Source of the DNA: Sunxiuqinia rutila
Lineage (GTDB): Bacteria; Bacteroidota; Bacteroidia; Bacteroidales; Prolixibacteraceae
DNA: 64,000 bases
NCBI RefSeq assembly: GCF_050589705.1
Contig: NZ_JBNGOT010000009.1
Location: forward strand, 124,001-188,000
Direction of reading: 5' to 3'
The position numbers and the translations under genes are program-made. Within the stretch, counting starts at the first letter, position 1; every line of letters starts with the position of its first letter. Of the stretch, positions 1 through 8,607 are shown piece by piece. Under the pieces are notes generated by a model. That model made no database searches. It worked only from the letters and a program-made list of their open reading frames with translations, and was not told the origin of the DNA.

Positions 1-1530
1 ATCATTCGCATAAAGCAGGAAGAAAACACCTACCGGCAGGATGGTGTAATAAAAGGATTTTTTGACCTGATTCGCTACATTGAAATTGATCACCTGGGCG
101 ACATTTGGGCCAGCCACATGCGACGAGGCATCTACCGGCTTCAGTTGAACAACAAACGCGACAGTGTGCTTAACCGCATCTACTATGGCAAAGAGTCGGT
201 GTTTAAAAAAGACCATTCGGTGCATGTTTTTAAGGTTGAAAACCGAATTGTTTTCACCACCGAAGAACTCTTGTACACCTATAATGATTTAACGGACTCC
301 ATCCTCCCCTATGATTTATTCAATGAGCAGCTGGGGCCTTTTATAGCCTCTAAGCGAATTATTGCTGGGCCCGACCATCATTATTGGTTTATTACGGGAG
401 AGCAAATTGGCTTGTTCAAAATTTTCAACAACACCATTGAGCAGATAAAAACCTATCCTCGATCGCTGTTTGCGGGCAATGAGCTCATTGAGGATTATGA
501 AAATATTTTGCCCTTAACAGAAACCAAAGCCATTGTATGTCTTGAAAACGGAATTGCACGAATTGATGCTGCAATAAGCGACACGAGTTCTGTTATTGAA
601 AGCTTTCAGCCCAAGCTCCGCGAGTTGGAACTGACCTCCAGCCGTGGCGAAACCGTCCGAGAGGCCATTTCCGGACAGGATGTTCATATAAAATACAAAT
701 ACCATAACCTGCATTTGCGGTATTCTTTTCCGTACTACACGCATAATCCGATTTATTTCCAGTCGTACTTAAAAGGACTGGATCAGGACTGGTCTGAAAA
801 ATCAACCGAACCGCGTTTTGTTTTCGACCGCTTGCCCGCCGGCAACTACACCTTGCTGGTTAAGGCCATTGATCAATGGGGCAATGAAAGCCAGGTCGAC
901 TCGCTATCGTTTAAAGTGGCGCCGCCCTGGTACCTCACCAATTACGCCCGGGCAATCTACCTGCTTCTTTTTGTTGCGGGCTTACTGGGCTTCCGCACCT
1001 GGGGAATTCAGCAAACACGCAAAAAAGAACGGCTGGAACACGATAAAAAGGAAAAAGAGCTGATTCGCTTGCGTAATGAGAAGCTCCGGGACGAGATTCA
1101 GCATAAAAGCAAGGAGTTGGCCAACTCCACCATGTCCATCATCAAAAAGAATGAGTTTCTTTTAGAGATAAAAGAACTTGTATCGAAGCAAAAAGAACAG
1201 CTGGGATCGCGCTTTCCGGACAAGTATTACAATCATTTGAACCGAAAAATTGATGAAAACATGTCAAGTGATGATGACTGGCAATTATTTGAAACCAACT
1301 TTGAGCGGGCCCACGAGCAGTTCCTTACCAAGATCAAATTGCGGTACCCGGAACTGACTGCCAAAGACCTGCGTTTATGCGCCTTTCTTCGTATGAACCT
1401 GTCGTCCAAAGAAATCGCTCCCCTGTTGGGGATCTCTGTTCGTGGAGTAGAGAATCACCGTTATCGTCTGCGTAAGAAAATGAACCTTGACCATGATGAA
1501 AAATTGACGGATCTGATTTTAGAGCTTTAG
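1..1530 (+). CDS. Propeller/Y_Y_Y sensor regulator with LuxR-type HTH (5' end outside window)
   Basis: The frame is open from base 1, so the N-terminus lies outside the window and the first ATG at 118 is internal. Visible order: the last beta-propeller repeats (residues 1-200, with a GDIWA repeat signature near residue 34), a Y_Y_Y domain (about nt 690-930), one transmembrane helix (about nt 940-1000), a charged coiled coil (nt 1015-1130), and a C-terminal LuxR/GerE-like helix-turn-helix (nt 1345-1500, containing SSKEIAPLLGISVRGVENHR). There is no histidine kinase domain, so this is a one-component membrane regulator: a periplasmic propeller senses a ligand and the cytoplasmic HTH binds DNA. 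Such proteins often control nearby glycan genes in Bacteroidota. No target is identifiable because its own neighbours lie upstream of the window. The fold call is solid; the ligand is unknown. Confidence 0.85.
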   Translation: MIRIKQEENTYRQDGVIKGFFDLIRYIEIDHLGDIWASHMRRGIYRLQLNNKRDSVLNRIYYGKESVFKKDHSVHVFKVENRIVFTTEELLYTYNDLTDSILPYDLFNEQLGPFIASKRIIAGPDHHYWFITGEQIGLFKIFNNTIEQIKTYPRSLFAGNELIEDYENILPLTETKAIVCLENGIARIDAAISDTSSVIESFQPKLRELELTSSRGETVREAISGQDVHIKYKYHNLHLRYSFPYYTHNPIYFQSYLKGLDQDWSEKSTEPRFVFDRLPAGNYTLLVKAIDQWGNESQVDSLSFKVAPPWYLTNYARAIYLLLFVAGLLGFRTWGIQQTRKKERLEHDKKEKELIRLRNEKLRDEIQHKSKELANSTMSIIKKNEFLLEIKELVSKQKEQLGSRFPDKYYNHLNRKIDENMSSDDDWQLFETNFERAHEQFLTKIKLRYPELTAKDLRLCAFLRMNLSSKEIAPLLGISVRGVENHRYRLRKKMNLDHDEKLTDLILEL

Positions 1531-1566
1531 AAAAAAAAAGAACTATTTTTTCACGAAATAGCCATA

Positions 1567-1601
1567 TTTGTTAGGTAGTTTTTCAAGATTTACTATATTT
1601 G
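1567..1601 (+). promoter_or_regulatory. Bacteroidota-type promoter of tRNA-Trp
   Basis: A perfect -7 element TATATTTG lies at 1594-1601, with TTTG at 1567-1570 as a candidate -33 element. Transcription would begin near 1608, just before the mature tRNA at 1617. Confidence 0.6.
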
Positions 1602-1616
1602 CACTCGCATTCAAAT

Positions 1617-1689
1617 ACGGGTGTAGCTCAGTTGGTAGAGCACTGGTCTCCAAAACCAGGTGTCGGGCGTTCGAGTCGCTCCTCCCGTG
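1617..1689 (+). tRNA. tRNA-Trp (anticodon CCA)
   Basis: A complete cloverleaf can be folded. Acceptor arms are 1617-1623 and 1682-1688, with G1689 as discriminator. D stem GCTC/GAGC is 1626-1629/1638-1641. The anticodon stem is CTGGT/ACCAG with loop CTCCAAA, placing anticodon CCA at 1650-1652. The T arm is GGGCG TTCGAGT CGCTC. CCA is not encoded. Acceptor position 6:67 is a T-T mismatch (T1622/T1683); the other six acceptor pairs are canonical. Confidence 0.95.
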
Positions 1690-1690
1690 C

Positions 1691-1724
1691 AAAAGAGCTG
1701 TTCTTCGGAGCAGCTCTTTTTTTA
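1691..1724 (+). terminator. Rho-independent terminator after tRNA-Trp
   Basis: The arm AAAAGAGCTG pairs with CAGCTCTTTT around a TTCG tetraloop closed by C-G, followed by a T run. It starts two bases after the tRNA discriminator base, so the tRNA is a monocistronic unit. Confidence 0.9.
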
Positions 1725-1846
1725 TTTTCGTCCATTTTTTGCCACATTATTCCCCTCCCTTTCGCTTGTATTTTTTATATTTATCAGAATCAACTTGTTC
1801 CATCCAAGCGAACAGAAAAATGACCATGAAAAAAACAGGAATAATT

Positions 1847-2254
1847 ATGTCGATGAAACATACCGGTTCATGCCTTTGTGGTGAAATTACTTTCGAAATT
1901 GAGGGAGATTTTGAGCATTTCTTTCTTTGCCATTGCAAACGTTGTCAAAAAGACACCGGCTCGGCCCATGCGGCAAATTTATTTTCTACTTCGGCAAAAC
2001 TGCGCTGGCTGTCGGGAGCACATCAAGTCAAAACCTTTCGTTTAAGCGCAACCAGGCACGCCAAAAGCTTCTGCCCCTCTTGCGGATCAGCGCTTCCCAT
2101 TCTTCAGCAAAACGGCTCACTGTTGGTTGTTCCGGCAGGCTGTTTTGACACCAAGATCCCCATAATACCACAAGCACATATTTTCATGGACAGCAAGGCC
2201 AATTGGGACAATAAGCTGAATGAAATTCCCTGCTTTGCCCAACTCCCCCAATAA
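1847..2254 (+). CDS. GFA-family (glutathione-dependent formaldehyde-activating-like/CENP-V) zinc protein
   Basis: About 135 residues, the usual length for this family. Zinc-ligand signatures are visible: CLCGEITFE near the N-terminus, CHCKRC about 20 residues later, and CPSCGSALP in the second half. The open frame extends back through the tRNA to 1568, but that part cannot be coding. I chose ATG 1847 because AGGA lies six bases upstream and the protein then starts just before the family's usual SGSCLCG-type motif; ATGs at 1820, 1826 and 1853 are alternatives. Family members bind zinc; many are annotated as S-hydroxymethylglutathione synthase, but that activity is not demonstrated for most, and Bacteroidota often lack glutathione. 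Function beyond the fold is uncertain. It is transcribed away from PUL1 and is probably unrelated to it. Confidence 0.85.
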   Translation: MSMKHTGSCLCGEITFEIEGDFEHFFLCHCKRCQKDTGSAHAANLFSTSAKLRWLSGAHQVKTFRLSATRHAKSFCPSCGSALPILQQNGSLLVVPAGCFDTKIPIIPQAHIFMDSKANWDNKLNEIPCFAQLPQ

Positions 2255-2329
2255 GCGTTCTCAAGCCAGGTTGCGGTTACTCCACAAGCTCACCGCTGAG
2301 GTTGCTTGAATCACGTTACAGTCAGGCAT

Positions 2330-2375
2330 AAAAAAAGCTGCTCCAAAATTATCGTTCGATAATCCCGAAGCAGCC
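2330..2375 (-). terminator. Terminator at the 3' end of the PUL1 operon
   Basis: Read on the minus strand, GCTGCTTC (2374-2367) pairs with GGAGCAGC (2344-2337), with an inner ATTATC/GATAAT stem, followed by seven T's. The outer bases AGTCAGGC/GCCTGACT (2320-2327/2373-2380) form a further inverted repeat. It lies about 75 bases past the stop codon of the isomerase-like gene. Confidence 0.85.
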
Positions 2376-2448
2376 TGACTATTCAAAACTCGACTAATGA
2401 GTATTTTCAAAGCTTCAGTTGTCGATCACCTGAAGCTCTATGTATCTT

Positions 2449-3303
2449 TTACAGCACTTGCTCAGCCAGCTCGTTGAAATAGCTGATGTTTTCCTGAATA
2501 TCCGGAACTGAATTCTCCCAGTTATGCTCGTATTCAATGGAGAACAAGCCTTCAAAACCTTGTTTCTTCAGCTCTACCAGCATGCCGTTCATGTCCAGAA
2601 TACCAGTTCCCCAAATCACATCGTGTTGCTCGGCTTCGCCTTCCACCTTTTCCTTGATATCCTTAAAGTGAAGCGCTTTCAGGCGTCCTTCATATTTTTT
2701 CAATCCTTCTACCGGATCAACCCCCATGCGTTTCCAATGGCCCACATCGGCACAAGCTCCAATACGGTTACTCAAGCCATCAACCGCCTCCAGAAACATG
2801 TCCGGATTCCAGTAATTGGAAGGCTTTGGGTGATTATGAATGGCCACGTTAATACCAAACTGGTTTGCCAGCTCATCAACATATTTCAGGTGTTTGTATT
2901 CCGGCTCACTCGTGATTAGTTTAATTCCCATCTGATTGGCAAACTCGAAGAGTTGTTTCCACTCGGCCTCGTCTTTGCAAATAACCACGCCGCAGGCAAC
3001 AATTTTCACCTCTTTCGAACGGGCATATTCCAGCACTTGATGTTGGGTTTTCTTATCCATCCGGAAGTCCATGGAACCTTCCATACCTTCTCCCAGAGGC
3101 TGACCAAAGTACACTTCAATAGCTCCCAACCCAAGCTGATTCACTTTATCAACAGCTTCCTTGAAGGTAAATTTATGAAAGGTGTAGCTCTGAACGCCCA
3201 TTTCCCAGCCGGCCTTTTCCAACTTTCCTTGTTGGGTTGAAGGTTTACAAGCCGCGGTCAATACAAGCAAGAGCAATACGCTTTTGTAGATCATTTTTCT
3301 CAT
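2449..3303 (-). CDS. Sugar phosphate isomerase/epimerase-like TIM-barrel lipoprotein
   Basis: The 284-residue protein has a lipoprotein signal with Cys19 (LTAAC) and then a xylose-isomerase-like TIM barrel (AP_endonuc_2 family). Candidate metal ligands sit on consecutive strands: the Glu of TSEPEY, His of IHNHPK, Asp and His of CADVGHW, His of LHFKD, and the C-terminal Glu of SIEYEH. The family interconverts ketoses or inosose-type sugars, often with oxidoreductases of the FAD or GFO type. A secreted lipidated form is common in Bacteroidota glycan loci. It is the last gene of PUL1, 38 bases after the FAD oxidoreductase and followed by a terminator, so it probably acts on the same periplasmic sugar. 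Substrate unknown. Confidence 0.85.
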   Translation of the reverse strand: MRKMIYKSVLLLLVLTAACKPSTQQGKLEKAGWEMGVQSYTFHKFTFKEAVDKVNQLGLGAIEVYFGQPLGEGMEGSMDFRMDKKTQHQVLEYARSKEVKIVACGVVICKDEAEWKQLFEFANQMGIKLITSEPEYKHLKYVDELANQFGINVAIHNHPKPSNYWNPDMFLEAVDGLSNRIGACADVGHWKRMGVDPVEGLKKYEGRLKALHFKDIKEKVEGEAEQHDVIWGTGILDMNGMLVELKKQGFEGLFSIEYEHNWENSVPDIQENISYFNELAEQVL

Positions 3304-3341
3304 GATTATTCGATTTATGATTTCATTCTTAAAGGTTTAAG

Positions 3342-5063
3342 CTATACCGGCCATTTTATTTCTACGCCCTGGCTCTGGATAAATTGCTGAAAATCGGCCA
3401 ACAATTCTCTATTTTCGCGCACCTCGCGTGGCTTAACCTGCTTCTTGGAAGCAAAATGAACCAACATACCCACCACTTCGCCAATGTTCCACTCTACCGG
3501 GTGCAACCTGTAGCAACCGTTAGTGATGTGTGTTGTTCCGATATTTTTAGAGGCTGGAAGTAAGTTATCCATTCGCTGTGGAATCAATGATCCTAAAGGA
3601 ACTTCAAAAGGAAGAGAAGGCAAATCGATGTAGTTATCGCCTTTGGTTGAAGGGTGCAAATCCAGGTAGTAGGATCCGACACCAATGCTGTCATAAAAAC
3701 TTTCGCATTTAGTTGCAGCCTCCTTCCCTTTAACCAGGGTCCGGTTTTCAACGCCTACGTGTTCTTCCAGCACGGTAAATAAGGATTTGATTCGTCGCCC
3801 TTCACGAATGTACGGGTATTTGGCCATGCCATCATCGGTTCCCATTACATCCTTGCGCAAACGAATTCCGGGCCAACCGGCACCTCCATCGGGCCGCTCC
3901 ACTTCAGTTTGAAGCCAGTAAATCAAAGATAAATTCAGTTGACGGGCGCCTTCCACATGCTTTTTAAAATCCTTCTCGCTAACATCCACCAAACGCCCTA
4001 GCAGGTAATCATTCTGAGGCCAGTTAACAACGGTCATGTCACCAGCAAAAGTGCCCGGCGTGAAATTATGACGGTTAATAATTTTCCGGTAATTCCACAG
4101 ATTCATCACATCCCCCGTGCGCCCTCCTTCGGGGTGAAAGCCCAAGGTTTTTGGCTTCAGGGTCGATGGCGATGAATAGGTCAAGTCAAGCAAACGTCCG
4201 GGCCATTTGGGCTCCATTTGGGGCACAAAAGAACGCCAGAAATCATAGTTCGCAGGTTTATCAATCACATGGTTTTCACCAGGACGGTAATCCAAGGCAA
4301 AACACAAAGTAAAAGCTTGTTCGTTTTCAGGATCACCCACTTCCGGCGCATGCAGTTCCCTGGTTTCCTTTTTCGATTCAGTTCCGGTTACATATTCGGT
4401 TCCGGTCATCGGCAGCAAATCGCCCATTTCCGTGGCGTCAACAAAATAAGGGGCCGCAAGAACAAGGGCTTCATCCCTGCGCATATTCAAAACTTCCAGC
4501 CCTTTAACACGGCTTCCATCCACATCCGCTGCCGTCGCTTTATGTTCCAGCAAAAGCGTCAGTTGGCCAGAACTAACAAAGGGAGCAAACATGCTGTTGA
4601 GAACGGCAAGAGCCACTTTGGGTTCCACACACAAGCGAGAAACGGCACCATCACCTGGGTTCAGGTTTTCCTTAGCGGCAGCAGCTTCGGTCAAGGGATA
4701 ATTACGTCTGTAGTAATCCCGCAATCCCTTCCGGAACTCCCGAAACAGCTGAGTTGCCCCATGGGTTTCAATCCAGCGGTGTTCATCCAGCGGCACCCCT
4801 TGCTGAGTTATTTGTCCACCAATCCAATCGGTTTCTTCCGTCATAATTACTGAAAGTCCGTTGCGCAAAGCCCCCAAAGCACATGCACAACCTCCCATTC
4901 CGCCACCTGCAATGACCAGATCCGCTTTCATTTCCTTTCCAGCTTTCCGTCTATTGCGTTTTGCACTTTGAACCGGTTTCCCGGCCGGACTTGCGATCAG
5001 CGGAGCAGTAGCCAGCAACCCTCCTGTTGCTCCGAGCATTCCAATAAAATTACGTCTTTTCAT
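3342..5063 (-). CDS. Secreted FAD-dependent oxidoreductase (FAD_oxidored family)
   Basis: 573 residues. The N-terminus has a twin-arginine-like signal (MKRRNFIGMLGATGG, then a hydrophobic stretch), suggesting export of the folded flavoprotein. After a basic linker comes the Rossmann dinucleotide motif GGGMGGCACALGALR near residue 52, followed by a TEETDWIGGQITQQG segment typical of this family, which is often mislabelled xanthan lyase. The C-terminal half has an NIGTTHITNGCYRLHPVEW signature. Members oxidise sugar or polyol hydroxyls, but few have known substrates. It lies between the CE2 esterase and the isomerase-like lipoprotein, so an oxidation-isomerisation step on a sugar released by PUL1 is plausible. 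Family is clear; substrate is not. Confidence 0.85.
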   Translation of the reverse strand: MKRRNFIGMLGATGGLLATAPLIASPAGKPVQSAKRNRRKAGKEMKADLVIAGGGMGGCACALGALRNGLSVIMTEETDWIGGQITQQGVPLDEHRWIETHGATQLFREFRKGLRDYYRRNYPLTEAAAAKENLNPGDGAVSRLCVEPKVALAVLNSMFAPFVSSGQLTLLLEHKATAADVDGSRVKGLEVLNMRRDEALVLAAPYFVDATEMGDLLPMTGTEYVTGTESKKETRELHAPEVGDPENEQAFTLCFALDYRPGENHVIDKPANYDFWRSFVPQMEPKWPGRLLDLTYSSPSTLKPKTLGFHPEGGRTGDVMNLWNYRKIINRHNFTPGTFAGDMTVVNWPQNDYLLGRLVDVSEKDFKKHVEGARQLNLSLIYWLQTEVERPDGGAGWPGIRLRKDVMGTDDGMAKYPYIREGRRIKSLFTVLEEHVGVENRTLVKGKEAATKCESFYDSIGVGSYYLDLHPSTKGDNYIDLPSLPFEVPLGSLIPQRMDNLLPASKNIGTTHITNGCYRLHPVEWNIGEVVGMLVHFASKKQVKPREVRENRELLADFQQFIQSQGVEIKWPV

Positions 5064-5182
5064 ATCTATTTTGTTTTAGCCAATCAAGTGGTCAAGTCGC
5101 ATCCCATTGGCTTCCTGATTTATATTAGTTACTTCTTTAATCTCGTTGATAATTATTCACAAAACCAGCACTCGGTCTTAGC

Positions 5183-6325
5183 TCAATGACTTTTTAAGAC
5201 CGGTAACATTTCATCCATAGAAAAATCCCAATTCAATACCGTTCCCATCACCGGCAAAATCATGCCTGCTGTTTTCAGTTGTCCCCGGTAAGAAGGGTGT
5301 GAATCAGAACCCAAATCTGTCTCCGGATCCAGCAGTTGGCGCGGTACTCCCACGAAAATCACATCTCCTGAATTTATTTCAACTCGTACCTCATGCACCA
5401 TGCGCTTGGTATAGGTAAAGGCAGGCTCATCCATCATGGGGCCCGTAATGCAAAAGATTTTCACCCCCGGGTAAACGGCTAGCAGCTTATGCAACAGCGC
5501 TTTCCCAGCTTCCACAAAATCAGCTTCATCCGGAAACGGCTGAGTAGAAAAATCGTTGGTTCCAAGGTTAACCACAATCGCGTCAGGCTGGTAGTTCGTC
5601 AGCTCGTAACGCCTTGTTGAATCATTGTCCAACAGGTAATCCAAGCGTGCGAGCATGGGCTGAAGTTTCACCGATATCTTTTCAGGATCGCCATAATTTC
5701 GAACCATTCCGAGTCCCGAATGCGATATTAAGTGATACTGCGCCTCAAAAGCCCTTGCAATTATCGGTGCGTACGATTTTTCACAGTTCTCCGTGGAAGG
5801 TTTAAACCTTTCTGTTCGGTTTTGTCCTTCGGTGCCGTAGCCACATGTGATGGAGTTCCCGATGAACATCAGTTTTCTGGCTGGTAAAGCCTCTGGCTGA
5901 ACCAAGCTTTCTTTCTCACCCAGGTAAAGCCCATAAAACACGGCAGTGCCCATATCAGCTTCCGTCCGTTTTACCAGTCGCAACTGGTGTGTCCCTCGTG
6001 TAAGGCGTTCCGGAAACCACCAAACCGTGTCGTTAACGGCATGTACTACCTGCACCGGATAATCGTCCACCCATACATTGAAATAATTCCGTTCGCCGCC
6101 TTTCAAGCGAATGCCAAGCACCTTGCCTGAAAAGCCGACAGTAACCGTTACCCCGGGCCAGTTGTAAGTGGCTTCACCCTGCTCTACAGCCACCCGCCCC
6201 ATGTATTGAAATTCCGGGCTATTAGCAGCAAAAAACCTGTTTTTACCGGCTCCCCAACTGCTGCTGGAGAACCAAACCAATACAACCAACAGCAGGCCAA
6301 TTTTCAAGAAGTAGCTTCTTTTCAT
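5183..6325 (-). CDS. CE2-type SGNH carbohydrate esterase, secreted
   Basis: 380 residues with a Sec signal peptide ending near residue 26. The N-terminal 130 residues form the beta-sandwich domain characteristic of CE2 enzymes (GRVAVEQGEATYNWPGVTV segment). The SGNH hydrolase domain follows: block I GNSITCGYGTEG near residue 152 with the nucleophile Ser, block III GTNDF, and block V SDSHPS with the catalytic His. CE2 members remove O-acetyl groups from glycans. Its ATG overlaps the stop of the upstream AGE gene by four bases (ATGA), so the two are translationally coupled. In PUL1 it would deacetylate the imported or surface-bound glycan before or after cleavage. Confidence 0.88.
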   Translation of the reverse strand: MKRSYFLKIGLLLVVLVWFSSSSWGAGKNRFFAANSPEFQYMGRVAVEQGEATYNWPGVTVTVGFSGKVLGIRLKGGERNYFNVWVDDYPVQVVHAVNDTVWWFPERLTRGTHQLRLVKRTEADMGTAVFYGLYLGEKESLVQPEALPARKLMFIGNSITCGYGTEGQNRTERFKPSTENCEKSYAPIIARAFEAQYHLISHSGLGMVRNYGDPEKISVKLQPMLARLDYLLDNDSTRRYELTNYQPDAIVVNLGTNDFSTQPFPDEADFVEAGKALLHKLLAVYPGVKIFCITGPMMDEPAFTYTKRMVHEVRVEINSGDVIFVGVPRQLLDPETDLGSDSHPSYRGQLKTAGMILPVMGTVLNWDFSMDEMLPVLKSH

Positions 6326-7518
6326 TTCAACGAAGCATTAATTGTCTCCAGGGTTTGCCAGCACTGATACAGCCCGCGTGGCACATGGAAACACCCTTTC
6401 CACTTTCCACCCTTCAGCGGAAGCAATACCTCGCCTTGACGATTCAGGTAGCCAAACCACTCCGAATGTTCTTCATCTTTAAAGTGCGACCAGGTGTAGT
6501 CGTGTACTTTTTTAAACCATTCCAGGCTTTTCTCAGAACCGGTCAGTTGGTAACCTTTCAGCATAGTAATCAAGGTTTCAATATGAACCCACCAAAGCTT
6601 TTGATCCCATTCCAGCTGCTGCGTTGGATGTCCCAAACGATCCATGAAATAGAAAATACCGCCATGTTCCTGATCCCAGCCATATTCAACCATTTGAATG
6701 GCTATTTCGTTAGCTTTCGTAATCAAATCCGGACGATTAAGTCGAACGCCCAGGTCCATAATAAACCACATGGCTTCAATGGCATGTCCCGGGTTGAGCA
6801 AACGCCCGTCAAAGGTATCCGACAAGGTCTCATCTGCATTCAGATTTTCAACCACCAGCCCAAGCTCCGGCCGATAGAACACCTCCATCACTTCATGAAT
6901 ACAGGTTTCCATCGTTTCCTTCAGAAAATCTTCGTCCAGCAAGTGCTCAATTTCCAAAGCCAGGTTGCACAAAATCATGGGCAAGGCAAAGTTTTTCAGG
7001 TTTCGGGTACCCGGATAGGCCTTGTTCCATTGCCCTTTGGGATTGCCTGTTTTCGCCAAAACAAGCTCGAATGTTTTTTTGGCGATATCAGCATACTCCT
7101 GGTTTCCGGTAGCTTTGCTAAGCTGTCCAAATGCCATGCTGGCAAAAGTGTAGGAGAAAATATTGTAGGGCTCTACCAAGGGGTTCCCTTCTTGCGTAAG
7201 CGAAAAGTACCAGTTCAAATTCCCGTCATGCCCGTATTTCTTCAGGAATTCAGCTCCTTGAATAGCTGCATCCAACCATTCCTGTTTTTGTTCTACCTGG
7301 TTGTACAACATTGAGAACAGCCAGACTTCGCGTCCCTGCAACCAAATAAATTTATCGGTATCAAACACGTTTCCTTCCCGATCAAGACATGTAAAATATC
7401 CGCCGAATTCTTTGTCCTGCGAACAGTTCAACCAGAAAGGAACGACATTTTCCAACAGTTCCTTCTGGTATTTCTCGGCCAGTTGTTTAAAATCTGTTTT
7501 TTCCATTGCTTCAGCCAT
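6322..7518 (-). CDS. AGE-family epimerase (N-acylglucosamine 2-epimerase-like)
   Basis: 398 residues, the normal length of the (alpha/alpha)6-barrel AGE family, with no signal peptide, so cytoplasmic. The two histidines used in catalysis are seen in NPGHAIEAMWF and KGCFHVPRGLY; the second segment resembles renin-binding/N-acylglucosamine 2-epimerases. Family reactions include GlcNAc/ManNAc 2-epimerisation, cellobiose 2-epimerisation and mannose isomerisation, and sequence alone does not settle which. The ATG overlaps the TAA of the DUF4434 gene (TAATG) and its own stop overlaps the CE2 start, so three genes are tightly coupled. Beside a symporter and under a ROK regulator, a ManNAc/GlcNAc step is a reasonable guess. 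Confidence 0.87.
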   Translation of the reverse strand: MAEAMEKTDFKQLAEKYQKELLENVVPFWLNCSQDKEFGGYFTCLDREGNVFDTDKFIWLQGREVWLFSMLYNQVEQKQEWLDAAIQGAEFLKKYGHDGNLNWYFSLTQEGNPLVEPYNIFSYTFASMAFGQLSKATGNQEYADIAKKTFELVLAKTGNPKGQWNKAYPGTRNLKNFALPMILCNLALEIEHLLDEDFLKETMETCIHEVMEVFYRPELGLVVENLNADETLSDTFDGRLLNPGHAIEAMWFIMDLGVRLNRPDLITKANEIAIQMVEYGWDQEHGGIFYFMDRLGHPTQQLEWDQKLWWVHIETLITMLKGYQLTGSEKSLEWFKKVHDYTWSHFKDEEHSEWFGYLNRQGEVLLPLKGGKWKGCFHVPRGLYQCWQTLETINASLK

Positions 7519-8453
7519 TATTTAAATTGAGCCAGGTATTCCTGATAACGATTATACAAATGTCCGGCCTGCAAGTATGCCGACTGCGGACTCATAAAGT
7601 GCGAAAATTCAAAAGTGATGGCTTGCTCCATTCCGGCGCGCTCAGCAGCTTGCAGTTTCATCAGCAGTTTCTCCCATTTGATGGGTAAAAATTTAATGGG
7701 CATATCGCGGTCAAAGGTTTCTGAGTTGGTCCAGCTGCGAATGCCGTATTTATCAGCCATTTGCTTGTTAACTTGAAGAAAGTCATCCAGCTCATCAAAC
7801 TCGATGTGTCCATCCTGAAAAGCGACAATGTCCACTGAATCCTTGATGCCGTCAAAAATCTCGCTCCAATCCTCTTCATGACGTTTCAGGCTCACTCCTT
7901 CACCACGACTTGTTTCGGCCTGGTACTGGCTAATGTTTTTAATGCCATCAATGTAAGGCGAAATCAAAGTGGTTAGTTGTCCTGAAACCGCTTTACAGTG
8001 CTCGCCAAGGCCCGAGTACATCTTAATGATCGAACCGGTTTTGCGGCTGCATTCCTGCGAGATATACCAGCCTTTAAAAGCCGGCATATGGCCGTATTTA
8101 GCCCAGACCTCTTCAATCAGTGCTTTGTTTAAGTCTAGCTCCGACTGGAAATCGCCATTTACCCAGTAACGTCCGGAATCGTACAAACCGAAATAAAAAT
8201 CCATTCCATGCTTGTCGCTTAATTCCAGAAACATCTGCACAAGATCAACCGATGGTTGATAGGCCCTTTCCTGCTCCATCAATATTTTTGACGGATAAGT
8301 CAGCCATTTACGATAACCGCTGCGTATTAAAATAACCGCATTGATGCCAACCTGTTTCATGTAGGCAAAATCCAGATCCCATTCCTTTCTGCCCCAATTC
8401 TGGTGCGGAATGTCATGACTGATTTCGTCCAAAAAAGTTCCTTTTATCTTCAT
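7518..8453 (-). CDS. DUF4434 TIM-barrel protein
   Basis: 311 residues without a signal peptide. The start MKIKGTFLDEISHDIPHQNWG and the W/DFAYMKQVGINAVIL segment match DUF4434, a TIM-barrel family related to glycoside hydrolases and found in Bacteroidota glycan loci. Acidic residues in FQDGHIEFDELD and TNSETFDRD are candidates for active-site positions but the mechanism is not established. It sits after a 154-base gap from the symporter gene and is coupled to the AGE epimerase, so a cytoplasmic processing step on the imported oligosaccharide is likely. No substrate can be assigned. Confidence 0.8.
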   Translation of the reverse strand: MKIKGTFLDEISHDIPHQNWGRKEWDLDFAYMKQVGINAVILIRSGYRKWLTYPSKILMEQERAYQPSVDLVQMFLELSDKHGMDFYFGLYDSGRYWVNGDFQSELDLNKALIEEVWAKYGHMPAFKGWYISQECSRKTGSIIKMYSGLGEHCKAVSGQLTTLISPYIDGIKNISQYQAETSRGEGVSLKRHEEDWSEIFDGIKDSVDIVAFQDGHIEFDELDDFLQVNKQMADKYGIRSWTNSETFDRDMPIKFLPIKWEKLLMKLQAAERAGMEQAITFEFSHFMSPQSAYLQAGHLYNRYQEYLAQFK

Positions 8454-8607
8454 TCCTGTATGCGTTTATGTCTTTTAAATTCTTTATTTTTTTTACAACT
8501 TAATGCCTTCTTCGTTAAATACATTTCGCCAAGATCTAGAGCTTTGCCAGCGACAGCTGCCTGCCTGAAATAATCCCTTGACAAGCCAAAGCAACATCCG
8601 TGTGTTA

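Noticed and set aside
1568..1846. Long open frame running from 1568 through the tRNA into the GFA-family gene
   Set aside because: It crosses the tRNA-Trp and its terminator, and only the part after about 1847 resembles the family. The upstream part is chance read-through.
2280..2330. Possible small gene between the GFA gene and the PUL1 terminator
   Set aside because: The roughly 190-base interval has no open frame with a start signal and is explained by the terminator and its outer repeat.
4218..4853. 211-codon plus-strand open frame opposite the FAD oxidoreductase gene
   Set aside because: It lies wholly inside a well-supported gene, has no recognisable domain and a composition typical of antisense frames.
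6355..7314. 319-codon plus-strand open frame opposite the AGE epimerase gene
   Set aside because: Antisense shadow of a conserved gene. The catalytic His motifs are on the minus strand and no start signals are seen on plus.
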